56,000 nucleotides of DNA, from NCBI RefSeq assembly GCF_018128025.1, contig NZ_JAGSCS010000018.1:1-56000 (forward strand). Direction: 5' to 3'. The stretch is from Proteiniclasticum sediminis (GTDB lineage Bacteria > Bacillota > Clostridia > Clostridiales > Clostridiaceae). The notes below the pieces were generated by a model that was given only the letters and a program-made list of their open reading frames with translations, did not search any database and was not told the origin of the DNA. Both the position numbers and the translations under genes were made by a program. Shown here in pieces: positions 41,250 through 49,283 of this stretch. How positions within the stretch are numbered: the stretch's first letter is position 1; each line of letters begins with the position of its first letter.

Positions 41250-42440
41250 ATGCAGAAAAACAAAAGAACGCAGTTTGGCGTTGTCGTCATCTTTCTCCTC
41301 ATGTTCCTGTCTCCTTTTATTGAAAACACCCGGGGAATTTTTATCCCCATTTTCAAGGAGGAGTTTTCCGTTTCCAACACCCTGATTTCCGGCATGATCA
41401 CCGGCGTGTCCCTTTTGGGCATGGGGGTGACGTTTTTGGGCGGAGCCATTACGGAAAGGATCGGCCAGCGAAAGACGATTTTTCTGGGGATTTTGCTGCT
41501 TCTTGGCGGCATCCTCATTCAGTCCCAGGCGCCCACCTTCTTCTGGTTCTTCCTGGGCTTCATTCCCATCATCGCGGGAATTAACCTTTACAACGTGGCG
41601 GCCAACACCCTGGTGCCCATCCTCTTTGCCGGCACCTCCACCCTGGCCATGAATCTTTTCCACTTCATGTACGGCGCCGGCTCCACCGTCTCCCAGAATG
41701 CCATTGGCTTTCTTCTGGAGCGGAACGTCACCTGGCGCAGCATCTATGTGTACATCGCCGTCCTTTATCTTTTGATCCTCCTGGTGTTCCGCTTCACCCA
41801 CATCAGCGATGCGCCCAAGGTGGAAGGGGCAGAAAAAGGCCCCAATCTTCTCAAGAGCCCCCTGCTCTATGCCTTTGGCTTTGCCCTGGGATTCTATGTC
41901 TTTGCGGAGCAGGGCCTTTCCCTGTGGCTGACCAATTATCTCAAGGTGGCCTTTGGCTTTAAGGAAAGCCTGGGGGCCCGCTATATTGGAATCTTCTTCC
42001 TGGTCTTTGCCCTGGGCCGCTTCTTTGGCGGATTTCTGGTCCAGAAGACCGGGGTTCTCCGCTCGGTACTCGTCTCCCAGATCTTGGCCCTTCTCACCCT
42101 CACGGCGGGGATCATCCTGGGCGAGACTTACGTCATCGTCATCAGCATTTCCGGTCTCTTCTTTGCCGTGGTCTATCCGTCTCTGCTGTCCCTGGTGACG
42201 GGGATTTTCCGGGAGCGGCCGGGCTACGCCACGGGCATGGTCATCACCCTCATCGCCCTGGTGAATAACCTCATGACCCTTCTCATGGGCATTCTTACGG
42301 ATCTTCTGGGGGAGGCCAAGTCCATCTATATGCTGCCCCTGTCCCTGGTGCTTTCCATCCTCCTGGTGGTGTACATCCGGAAAGAGGCCGAAAAGCGGAA
42401 AAGCCTGACCCCTAGAGGGAAGAAAGGGGAGGAAGCCTAA
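41250..42440 (+). CDS. MFS transporter
   Basis: 396 residues, 12 membrane segments. The loop between segments 2 and 3 reads GGAITERIGQRKTIF, the MFS signature. FVLNYNVAANTLV-like sequences mark segment 4. Similar to sugar/fucose permease-type MFS proteins, but the substrate is not assigned. ATG at 41250 follows ATGGAGAG; upstream AT-rich bases (41160-41190) contain TATAAT at 41180-41185. The stop overlaps the next start (TAATG). Confidence 0.88.
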   Translation: MQKNKRTQFGVVVIFLLMFLSPFIENTRGIFIPIFKEEFSVSNTLISGMITGVSLLGMGVTFLGGAITERIGQRKTIFLGILLLLGGILIQSQAPTFFWFFLGFIPIIAGINLYNVAANTLVPILFAGTSTLAMNLFHFMYGAGSTVSQNAIGFLLERNVTWRSIYVYIAVLYLLILLVFRFTHISDAPKVEGAEKGPNLLKSPLLYAFGFALGFYVFAEQGLSLWLTNYLKVAFGFKESLGARYIGIFFLVFALGRFFGGFLVQKTGVLRSVLVSQILALLTLTAGIILGETYVIVISISGLFFAVVYPSLLSLVTGIFRERPGYATGMVITLIALVNNLMTLLMGILTDLLGEAKSIYMLPLSLVLSILLVVYIRKEAEKRKSLTPRGKKGEEA

Positions 42441-43372
42441 TGGAAAAGAAAAGAGTGCACATGGAGGAAATCCGGGAGTCGGAAGGCAAAGAATACATCA
42501 TCCGGGATGCGGACCGCATCACCGTGGGCCGGTTCACCATCATCGAGAAAAATGAGGCCCAGAAGAGTGTCCTCCTTCGGCTCCGGTTCTACATCGCCAC
42601 GGAGAAGGGACTCCTTAAAGAGGCTCTTCGGGTTCTGGTCCGGGGATTTCTCCGGGAAGGGGCCTTCTTCAAAATCAACATCATCGTCACCGACGAGATC
42701 AGCACCACCCCCTTCACCGAGCTGGGCTTCACCCTGGAAGGCATCCTGGTGAACAACAGCTATTCCCACGCCGAGATCACCAACGAGTATCTCTTCGGCA
42801 CGGACAACACCCGCTTTGACCAGTTTCGGGAGTTCAAGCTCCTGGCCCTGGAAGGAGAACGCACCACGCTGAAGCTGGCCTCTCCGGAGGATGCCGAGGC
42901 CTTTGCCCAGTATTACACCTGGAACCGGGAATATCTGAGACGCTTTGAGCCTCTCCGGGACAAGGAGTTCTACACCGTGGAGGGACAGCGCAAAGCCCTG
43001 GAGGAGTCCTACCGGAACTACCTCAACGGCCTGGCCATTAATTTTGGCATTTACAGCGGGACCACCCTCATCGGGAAGGCCCAGCTGTCCAACCTGGTGT
43101 ATGGGGGTTTTCGCAGCGCCAATCTCGGCTACAGCCTCCATCGGGACTATGAGGGCAAAGGCCTCATGCAGGATGCCTTGAAGGCGGTCCTGGCCTATGC
43201 GGGCGAGGAGCTTCGCCTGCACCGGATTGAAGCCTCCACGCTCCTGGAAAATGCCAGGTCCCAGAACACCCTGAAAAAGCTGGGGTTCAAGCTGGTGGGA
43301 CTCAATGAGAAATACCTCTACATCAACGGACAATGGCAGGATCACTACACCTTCTCCCTCATTCTGGAATAA
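42440..43372 (+). CDS. GNAT-family acetyltransferase with an extra N-terminal domain
   Basis: 310 residues. The C-terminal half (about 130-310) is a RimJ/RimL-like GNAT domain: TTLKLASPEDAEAF at the start, NLGYSLHRDYEGKGLMQDAL with the acetyl-CoA loop, and EASTLLENARSQNTLKKLGF. The first 120 residues look like a degenerate second GNAT domain (ITVGRFTIIEKNEAQKSVLL, ending FTELGFTLEGI). Start overlaps the MFS stop. Substrate unknown; relatives acetylate ribosomal protein N-termini or drugs. Confidence 0.85.
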   Translation: MEKKRVHMEEIRESEGKEYIIRDADRITVGRFTIIEKNEAQKSVLLRLRFYIATEKGLLKEALRVLVRGFLREGAFFKINIIVTDEISTTPFTELGFTLEGILVNNSYSHAEITNEYLFGTDNTRFDQFREFKLLALEGERTTLKLASPEDAEAFAQYYTWNREYLRRFEPLRDKEFYTVEGQRKALEESYRNYLNGLAINFGIYSGTTLIGKAQLSNLVYGGFRSANLGYSLHRDYEGKGLMQDALKAVLAYAGEELRLHRIEASTLLENARSQNTLKKLGFKLVGLNEKYLYINGQWQDHYTFSLILE

Positions 43373-43438
43373 CGAAGGCTCCGCGTAGAGCGGCTGATCA
43401 GCGCAAATCATCCCCAATGACACTGCAGGAGGCGTACC

Positions 43439-44686
43439 ATGACCAAAGAAGAACGAAGCTGGATTTTACAGGATTTCGGCAACTCTGCCTACTCCATCAC
43501 CATCACCACCGCAATTTTACCCCTGTTTTTTAAAGGGGTCGCCGCAGCGAATCTTTCCGATGCCACATCCACGGCGTACTGGGGGTATGCCAATTCCATC
43601 TCCACCCTGCTCATCGCCCTCTTGGCGCCCCTTTTGGGAACCATCGCGGATTTTAAAGGGGTGAAGAAAAAGCTGTTCACCACCTTCACCCTGGTGGCCA
43701 TCCTTTCTTCCGCCCTCCTGGCTACGGTGGGAGAGGGCCAGTGGGTTTATGCCCTCATCATCTACATCATCACGGCAGTGGCCTTCAATGGATCCAGCAT
43801 CTACTACGATGCCTTCCTCACCGATGTGACCACCGATGACCGCATGGATGACATTTCCGCCAAGGGCTTCGGCTTTGGCTATCTGGGGGGAACCATTCCC
43901 TTCATCATTTCTCTCGGCATCATCTTAAGCGCCGACAAACTGGGGCTCACGGGCACCTTTGCCACCCAGCTGGCCTTTGTCATCACCGCCGTCTGGTGGC
44001 TGATCTTCACCCTCCCCATGCTACGGAATGTGAAGCAGAAATATTTTATTGAAGGGAAGCCCTCCAAAATCCGGGAAAGTTTCCAGACCCTGGCCGCCAC
44101 GGCGAAAGAGATCCTCGGGAACAAGATCGTCTTCTACTTCATGGTGGCCTACTTCTTCTACATTGACGGGGTACACACGGTGATCACCATGGCCACTGCC
44201 TATGGGGTGGATGTGGGCGTGGATTCCAATCGCCTCCTCATCATCCTGGTGGCCATCCAGATTGTGGCCTTCCCCTTTGCCATCCTTTATGGGAAACTGG
44301 CCAAGCGCTTTGGGGCCCGAAACATGATCATGGCGGGCATTCTCACCTACGTCGTCATCTCCATCTACGGTTTCTTCCTGAAGACGGAGCTGGACTTCTG
44401 GGTCCTTGCCATGCTGGTGGCCAGCGCCCAGGGCGGTATTCAGGCCCTCTCCCGTTCCTATTTCGGGAAGATCATTCCCAAGAACAAGTCGGCGGAGTAT
44501 TTCAGCATCTTTAATATTTTCGGCAAAGTGTCCTCCATCTTTGGGCCTCTGCTCATGGGCGTGGTGGCCAGTCTCACGGGGGAGACCCGCTACGGGATCC
44601 TCAGTCTCATCATCCTCTTTATCCTCGGCGCCTTTTTCTTCCTGAAGGTCAAGGATGAAAAGCACGTGAACCTGGACTTGTCGTGA
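43439..44686 (+). CDS. UMF1-type MFS transporter (Atg22-like)
   Basis: 415 residues, 11-12 membrane segments. Family signatures are WILQDFGNSAYSITITTAIL at the N-terminus, LLGTIADFKGVKKKLF, and SSIYYDAFLTDVT with the AKGFGFGYLGG stretch. Atg22-like proteins export amino acids from vacuoles in yeast; bacterial members have no settled substrate. ATG follows AGGAGGCGT. It lies 66 bases after the GNAT gene and may be cotranscribed. Confidence 0.92.
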   Translation: MTKEERSWILQDFGNSAYSITITTAILPLFFKGVAAANLSDATSTAYWGYANSISTLLIALLAPLLGTIADFKGVKKKLFTTFTLVAILSSALLATVGEGQWVYALIIYIITAVAFNGSSIYYDAFLTDVTTDDRMDDISAKGFGFGYLGGTIPFIISLGIILSADKLGLTGTFATQLAFVITAVWWLIFTLPMLRNVKQKYFIEGKPSKIRESFQTLAATAKEILGNKIVFYFMVAYFFYIDGVHTVITMATAYGVDVGVDSNRLLIILVAIQIVAFPFAILYGKLAKRFGARNMIMAGILTYVVISIYGFFLKTELDFWVLAMLVASAQGGIQALSRSYFGKIIPKNKSAEYFSIFNIFGKVSSIFGPLLMGVVASLTGETRYGILSLIILFILGAFFFLKVKDEKHVNLDLS

Positions 44687-44698
44687 TGAAGGATTCTC

Positions 44699-44727
44699 TT
44701 GAATTTCGGGGAAGTTCTCACTATACT
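44699..44727 (+). promoter_or_regulatory. Promoter of the P-loop kinase gene
   Basis: TTGAAT (44699-44704) and TATACT (44722-44727) with a 17-base spacer. Confidence 0.75.
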
Positions 44728-44741
44728 ATTTAAGATAGTAT
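44723..44741. promoter_or_regulatory. Palindrome over the -10 box and start site (candidate operator)
   Basis: ATACTAT-TTAAG-ATAGTAT, arms of 7 bp, overlapping the -10 box and the expected transcription start. A bound protein would block the promoter. About 90 bases before the start codon. Confidence 0.55.
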
Positions 44742-44832
44742 GATCCTGGTCCGAAAAAACGCGAACGAGACAAGACTGCGGATCCTGTGGGCCCCTGGGG
44801 CAGGAAAGGATTGCAGCAATATGGAGGTAAAG

Positions 44833-45471
44833 ATGAATTATAACGGTATTATTATTTTTGGTGAGATGGGTTCAGGCAAGGATGCCCTAGCCGATGAGAT
44901 CATCCGCTTAGAGCCCAAGACCAAGAAGTACGGCCTCGGGGATGTCATCCGCGGCATGAAGCCCATTGTTCAGGTGTCTCCGGAGTGGAAGGGCAATGAA
45001 CGCGGTTTCTTCCAGCTGGTGGCCGACAAGCTTCGGGAAATCGACATGAACATTCTCAATAAGTATGCCTTGTCCCGGATGATCACGGAAAACGCCGAGC
45101 TTCAGGAAATTACCCAGGAGAAAAAATGGGAAGATCTCTATGAAAATCTGCGCCGGGTCAACGAAAACATCCTCCCCATGATCGTGGGCGGACGGACCAA
45201 GGATGATTTTGATTTCTGGAAGAAGGCCGGATTCCTCATTGTGGGCATCAGCGCTTCCAAGGAAAACCGCTTCAAACGGCTGGTCCTTCGGGATGGGGAA
45301 GAAGTGGCGAAAAACAGCAACCCCAACCACAATACGGAAAAGGAAGTGGCCCTCCTGGTGGAGAAGGCGGATCTCATCGTGAACAATGATGGTACGCTGG
45401 AAGACCTGAAAACGGAAGCAGCCCATGTACTGAACTATTTCCGCACGGAATCCCGAAAAACTGATTTTTAA
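44833..45471 (+). CDS. P-loop kinase-like protein (nucleotide kinase fold)
   Basis: 212 residues. P-loop GEMGSGKD (about 9-16) begins the chain, KYGLGDVIRG follows, and later SKENRFKRLVLRDGEE may form the lid region; DLIVNNDGTLEDL near the C-terminus is the typical end of dephospho-CoA and (deoxy)nucleoside monophosphate kinases. Substrate not assigned. The ATG at 44833 follows GGAGGTAAAG; an ATG at 44821 lies within this site. It stands alone between its promoter and a strong terminator. Confidence 0.78.
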   Translation: MNYNGIIIFGEMGSGKDALADEIIRLEPKTKKYGLGDVIRGMKPIVQVSPEWKGNERGFFQLVADKLREIDMNILNKYALSRMITENAELQEITQEKKWEDLYENLRRVNENILPMIVGGRTKDDFDFWKKAGFLIVGISASKENRFKRLVLRDGEEVAKNSNPNHNTEKEVALLVEKADLIVNNDGTLEDLKTEAAHVLNYFRTESRKTDF

Positions 45472-45481
45472 GCAATAAATT

Positions 45482-45537
45482 ATCCCCTGAAGATGAGCGA
45501 TCATTTCGCTCCACTTCAGGGGATTTCCTTTTTTTTT
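45482..45537. terminator. Bidirectional terminator after the kinase gene
   Basis: Arms 45482-45492 and 45514-45524 (11 bp) plus an inner GAGCGA/TCGCTC stem, then a long T run. Confidence 0.9.
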
Positions 45538-45554
45538 GCAGATTTTGCGTAAGG

Positions 45555-46292
45555 CTAGAGAACGCCCTGTTTCAGCACATCATAGAGCTCGGCCATGGTC
45601 GCGTGGCGATAGGCGGAGACGAAGGGCGTCGCCACCCCCAGGGTGGGAATGGCCAGGAGATACCAACCGATGAAGGAGAGCTCCAGGACGAAGATGTCCC
45701 ATTTGTGGCCGTCGGTCATTCTTGTGCTGAGGGCCAGGGCTTCCTGATACTTGGTATCGGGATATTCCGCCATGATCCAGGGAGTGAAGAAGTAGGCAAA
45801 ACTTTTAATGATGCCGGGGATGATGAGAAGAAGGGCCCAGAGGAACTGGAAGAGATTCCGCATGAAGGCCACGGTGACATTGTTCAGGTAATGCTCGCTT
45901 TTAAAGGCATAGAAGAGGCTGGAGATGCCGTTTTCCCGGGCGTCCTCCCGGTTGAGGGAAAAGTAGCGGGAAAGGCCCATCTCCAAAGGTCCGGCGATGA
46001 AGATGCTCCAGAGAATGGAGAGAAGAAAGGCCGAAGCCCCGAAAAGAGCGGTGAGGAGGCTAAAGGGATAGGTGACGATGCGGTCAAAAACATTAAACCT
46101 TTGCGGATCGGCGGTGATGTTCTCGGGATAACCGGGAATCTGCGTGGTGGCTTCCTGGCCGAAGTTGAAGGTGATGTTGCTGCTTTTTCCCCCGGTGAGG
46201 AGAAGATAGAGAAAGACGATGAGGGCGCTGATGACGAAGGTTCGCCGAAGGGCGGCCTTAGCCCGGGTTTTCAGTTCAGAACGTGTCCACAT
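45555..46292 (-). CDS. DUF975 membrane protein
   Basis: 245 residues with about five membrane segments. SELKTRAKAAL at the N-terminus, a middle region with GISSLFYAFKSEHYLNNV, then LLLIIPGIIKSFAYFFTPWI and the ALALSTRMTDGHKWDIF motif are typical of DUF975. Role unknown. Probably the last gene of a unit with SRAP and alcohol dehydrogenase. Ribosome site AGGAG. Confidence 0.88.
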   Translation of the reverse strand: MWTRSELKTRAKAALRRTFVISALIVFLYLLLTGGKSSNITFNFGQEATTQIPGYPENITADPQRFNVFDRIVTYPFSLLTALFGASAFLLSILWSIFIAGPLEMGLSRYFSLNREDARENGISSLFYAFKSEHYLNNVTVAFMRNLFQFLWALLLIIPGIIKSFAYFFTPWIMAEYPDTKYQEALALSTRMTDGHKWDIFVLELSFIGWYLLAIPTLGVATPFVSAYRHATMAELYDVLKQGVL

Positions 46293-46340
46293 AAGTTTGT
46301 ACTCCTCTTCAAGATATTTGAGTGAAATGGCGGGCGAAGA

Positions 46341-46958
46341 TCAGAAAAAGGAAAGCTGGGAAGGGCCTGTTTGGCGAATGATGAGGCCCTGGGGCGGGGT
46401 TTCCAGGATCCTGCGGACCTGGGTTTCCGAGGCCAGGGGATCCAGATAGACCCGAAGATCGGGGGGGCTTACGATGAGGGGTGTCCGGGGATGAAGGTTC
46501 AGCATGGGGCCCTGGGAGGCCGTGGTGATGATGGAGAAGTGCTCCTCGGGTTCCCCCTGGGCATTGGGAAAACGGCTGTAGAGGCCGCCCAGATAGAAGA
46601 GGGGGGAAGCTTGGCTCACTTCATGCTTGATTTTCTCCGGCCCCTGCCACTCGTAGAAGAGATTGGCGGGGACCAGGCAGCGCCGCTCCTTGGCTGCCTG
46701 GCGGAAGAAGGGTTTCTCATAGAGGCTCTCCGCCCGGGCGTTGAAGACAAGTTTTTTCTCCAAAGGGAATCCCCAGACGGGCTCTTTCAGCCCTTCCCGG
46801 GTCAGGACCAGAGCCCGGGCGCCGGGGAAAATATCTTTTTTGGGATGGGTCATGGCCTGGAGCTCCTCCGCCTGATACCGGTCCTTGACTTCCCCCAGGA
46901 CATCGATGAAATTCAGGATCTCATCCAGGCTGATTTCCAGCTGGTAACGACCGCACAT
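46341..46958 (-). CDS. SRAP domain protein (YedK/HMCES family)
   Basis: 205 residues. Starts MCGRY, so Cys2 becomes N-terminal after Met removal; further active-site residues are Asn in VFNARAES, Glu in LFYEWQG and His in LHPRTPLIV. SRAP proteins form a covalent link to abasic sites in single-stranded DNA and protect them. The dehydrogenase gene ends 12 bases upstream. Ribosome site AAGGAGG. Confidence 0.93.
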   Translation of the reverse strand: MCGRYQLEISLDEILNFIDVLGEVKDRYQAEELQAMTHPKKDIFPGARALVLTREGLKEPVWGFPLEKKLVFNARAESLYEKPFFRQAAKERRCLVPANLFYEWQGPEKIKHEVSQASPLFYLGGLYSRFPNAQGEPEEHFSIITTASQGPMLNLHPRTPLIVSPPDLRVYLDPLASETQVRRILETPPQGLIIRQTGPSQLSFF

Positions 46959-46970
46959 GAGGAAACCTCC

Positions 46971-48068
46971 TTATTTTTTCAGCATATTTTTGTAGATGGA
47001 GATGAGCTCGTCCCGGGAAACCCGCTCCGGATGATTGCGGAGCTTTTTCTCATTGGAGAGAAGCCCTTCCACATACCGGCGGATCTCCTCATCGCTGAGC
47101 TGCACCTCGAAGTCCAGAATGTCCTTGAAGAAGGCGGAGAGGGCATCAATGGAGTCCATGCGAATGAGGGACAGGAGACGGGTGAGCTTCTCCGTTTTCT
47201 TGAAGATCCGAAGATAGCCGGGATAGAGGATGCCGTTGGCCGTGCCGTGGGGAACTCCCTTCTCATAGGTTAGGGCGTAGCCCATGCCATGGGGAAGGCT
47301 GGTGCCCGTCTGGGCGATGACCATGCCGGCGATGCTGGAGGTGAGCAGAAGCTTTTCCCGGATGTCGATGTCGCATTCCCGGCTTTTCAGTGCCGGAACG
47401 CACTCGCCAAAGAGCTTCAGCCCTTTTTCGGCTAAAGTGTCGCTGAGAAGGTTCGCCCGGGTATTAAGATACCCTTCCGCCAGGTGGGTGAAGGCATCCA
47501 CCGCCGTGGAGGCGGTGATGGAAAAGGGCATATTCAGGGTATAGCGGGCATCCAGGAAAGCCACGTCGGGAAAAATCGACTGGCCGATGTTTCGCTTGGT
47601 TTTTTCCTCATGGAGGGTCAAAATGGCATAGGGGGTTGTTTCCGAACCGGTGCCTGCCGTGGTGGGCACTGCCACCAGGGGAATGCCCGTGAGATTTCGA
47701 AGCGACAGGATTTCCTTGGCGGAAATGCCGTTTCGGAAAAGGATGGCAATGGCCTTTGCCGCGTCGATGGCGGAGCCTCCGCCCACGGCCAGGATGAAGT
47801 CGATGTCCTTGTCCCGGTTCTCCACATAGGCGCGCTCCACGGTTTCCAGGGTGGGGTCTTCCTCCACCTTGTCAAAGATCGTATAGCGGATGTTCTCATT
47901 TTCCAGGGCTAAAATGCTGTCCTCCAGGGAACCGTTGAGCTTGGATGAATGGGTCCCGGTGACAATGAGGGCATGATGGCCATACTTTCGGAACACATCA
48001 CTGTTCTCCACCAGACAGTTGCTTCCGACGATGAGGGTGGTGGGCATACCGTACGTGAACTTGTACAA
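46971..48068 (-). CDS. Iron-containing alcohol dehydrogenase
   Basis: 365 residues. NAD-binding GGGSAIDAAKA (about 95-105), TTAGTGSETTP, and the metal ligands Asp in FLDARYT and three His in DAFTHLAEGY, SLPHGMGYAL and GVPHGTANGILYP. It interconverts an alcohol and aldehyde with NAD(P)H, as in fermentation; the exact substrate is unknown. Starts with TTG (48068) after GAGGAGG. Leads a likely unit with SRAP and DUF975 genes. Confidence 0.93.
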   Translation of the reverse strand: MYKFTYGMPTTLIVGSNCLVENSDVFRKYGHHALIVTGTHSSKLNGSLEDSILALENENIRYTIFDKVEEDPTLETVERAYVENRDKDIDFILAVGGGSAIDAAKAIAILFRNGISAKEILSLRNLTGIPLVAVPTTAGTGSETTPYAILTLHEEKTKRNIGQSIFPDVAFLDARYTLNMPFSITASTAVDAFTHLAEGYLNTRANLLSDTLAEKGLKLFGECVPALKSRECDIDIREKLLLTSSIAGMVIAQTGTSLPHGMGYALTYEKGVPHGTANGILYPGYLRIFKKTEKLTRLLSLIRMDSIDALSAFFKDILDFEVQLSDEEIRRYVEGLLSNEKKLRNHPERVSRDELISIYKNMLKK

Positions 48069-48158
48069 TTTAAAAATCCTCCTCTGCGAGTTTTCTTCAG
48101 CATCAAGGGGTCAGGGTTTTCAGGGGGTAAAGCATAGGTTTCGGGGTAAAAATTGGGG

Positions 48159-48187
48159 TTGACAATGATCCTTCCCCTACGTATAAT
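48159..48187 (+). promoter_or_regulatory. Consensus promoter of the first tRNA-Lys
   Basis: TTGACA (48159-48164) and TATAAT (48182-48187), 17-base spacer: a full consensus promoter. Confidence 0.9.
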
Positions 48188-48205
48188 AATTTATGTCAGT
48201 AACGT

Positions 48206-48281
48206 GGTTGATTAGCTCAGCTGGTAGAGCATGCGACTCTTAATCGTAGGGCCCAGGGTTCGAACCCCTGATCGACCACCA
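48206..48281 (+). tRNA. tRNA-Lys (anticodon CTT), copy 1
   Basis: 76 nt including CCA. Acceptor GGTTGAT/ATCGACC, D stem GCTC/GAGC, anticodon stem TGCGA/TCGTA with loop CTCTTAA (anticodon CTT), T loop TTCGAAC. Confidence 0.95.
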
Positions 48282-48284
48282 CAG

Positions 48285-48313
48285 CATCCGGTTTTCAAAC
48301 CGGATGTTTTTTT
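48285..48313 (+). terminator. Terminator of tRNA-Lys copy 1
   Basis: CATCCGGTTT/AAACCGGATG stem, then seven T. Confidence 0.9.
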
Positions 48314-48463
48314 ATCCCTTTTTATTATACGCAATAAGTTTGAACGAAATCTTAAGACTTTTCGAAAAACCCGCTTTTCTTCGCCTTTTCGGGCATCTTG
48401 TTGCGGGTTTGGAACAGGGGCTGGAGGGGCTCAAAATCCGAAGGGGAATTTTTGATTTTAGGG

Positions 48464-48493
48464 TTGACAATCCCCCCTCCTTCTCCGTATAAT
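48464..48493 (+). promoter_or_regulatory. Consensus promoter of the second tRNA-Lys
   Basis: TTGACA (48464-48469) and TATAAT (48488-48493), 18-base spacer. Confidence 0.88.
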
Positions 48494-48508
48494 ACTTTTT
48501 GTGACTTT

Positions 48509-48584
48509 GGTTGATTAGCTCAGCTGGTAGAGCATGCGACTCTTAATCGTAGGGCCCAGGGTTCGAACCCCTGATCGACCACCA
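48509..48584 (+). tRNA. tRNA-Lys (anticodon CTT), copy 2
   Basis: Identical in all 76 bases to copy 1, 303 bases away, with its own promoter and terminator. Confidence 0.95.
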
Positions 48585-48587
48585 CAG

Positions 48588-48617
48588 CATCCGGTTTTAA
48601 AACCGGATGTTTTTTTT
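48588..48617 (+). terminator. Terminator of tRNA-Lys copy 2
   Basis: CATCCGGTTTT/AAAACCGGATG, then eight T; nearly the same as that of copy 1. Confidence 0.9.
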
Positions 48618-48801
48618 ATCTTTTTTTCGAAGTGCCGCTTAGGCGGTCAAAGGACACTGGGCAATGAGGTTGTTCATTCAAAGTGGATTGAGTGCTTCAG
48701 AATGAAGGAGTCACGTGGAGAGTTCAGGAGGCTAAGCCGAATCTCCTCCACCGAGCCCCATCGAGGAAAAGATTGAATTAATAGACGAATAATTCTGAAT
48801 A

Positions 48802-48810
48802 TGGTATAAT
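48802..48810 (+). promoter_or_regulatory. Extended -10 promoter of the 61-residue gene
   Basis: TGG-TATAAT (48802-48810), with a -35-like TAGACG 17 bases upstream of the -10 box. Confidence 0.6.
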
Positions 48811-48843
48811 GGATCTAACTTCAAGGGGAAAGGAGTCAGTTCA

Positions 48844-49029
48844 ATGTACAATTTCAATGAACAGGGAAAGTTTGAGTCCTTCGATGCCGCCAAGGAACAC
48901 TCGCAGAATTTCGAGGGAGGTATTTCCATTCAGGGAAGTCACCGAAAGAAAGAGAACGTCTGGGGCATCGCCGTCATCGTTGCGCTCCTGGCGGGACTGC
49001 TGAGGCTGATCTTCGTGCTGAAGGACTAA
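48844..49029 (+). CDS. Small tail-anchored membrane protein
   Basis: 61 residues: a hydrophilic N-terminal part (1-37) and a C-terminal membrane segment (about 39-58) ending LKD. Strong site AAAGGAG eight bases upstream. It has its own promoter and terminator, so it is likely a real gene. Family not recognised. Confidence 0.7.
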   Translation: MYNFNEQGKFESFDAAKEHSQNFEGGISIQGSHRKKENVWGIAVIVALLAGLLRLIFVLKD

Positions 49030-49089
49030 AGGATGATATTGCCCAGGGGCGGAGCCATGCTGGGGATGACATCGGAATATCGGATTCTC

Positions 49090-49112
49090 GAGGGAGTGAT
49101 CCCTCTTTTTTT
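49090..49112 (+). terminator. Terminator of the small membrane protein gene
   Basis: GAGGGA/TCCCTC, GTGA loop, then seven T. Confidence 0.8.
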
Positions 49113-49242
49113 ATCCTTAAAACCAGGGGAGAGAAGGGTTTAGTGGATAATCCCGGGGAGAAGCCTGTTTTTCTTTATTGTATGAAATTTTCATGAAAAT
49201 TCCCGCGAAGGGCTTCTCCACCGGGCGTTTCCCGACCTTGGA

Positions 49243-49251
49243 TGCTATAAT
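49243..49251 (+). promoter_or_regulatory. Extended -10 promoter of the aminopeptidase gene
   Basis: TGC-TATAAT, 33 bases before the start codon; no clear -35. Confidence 0.6.
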
Positions 49252-49283
49252 GGAATAAAAAAAGAGCTAAAGGAGAAGACACA

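Noticed and set aside
48231-48776. Open frames running through the two tRNA-Lys genes and their terminators
   Set aside because: They share the peptide encoded by the tRNA sequence itself, which is a repeat artefact.
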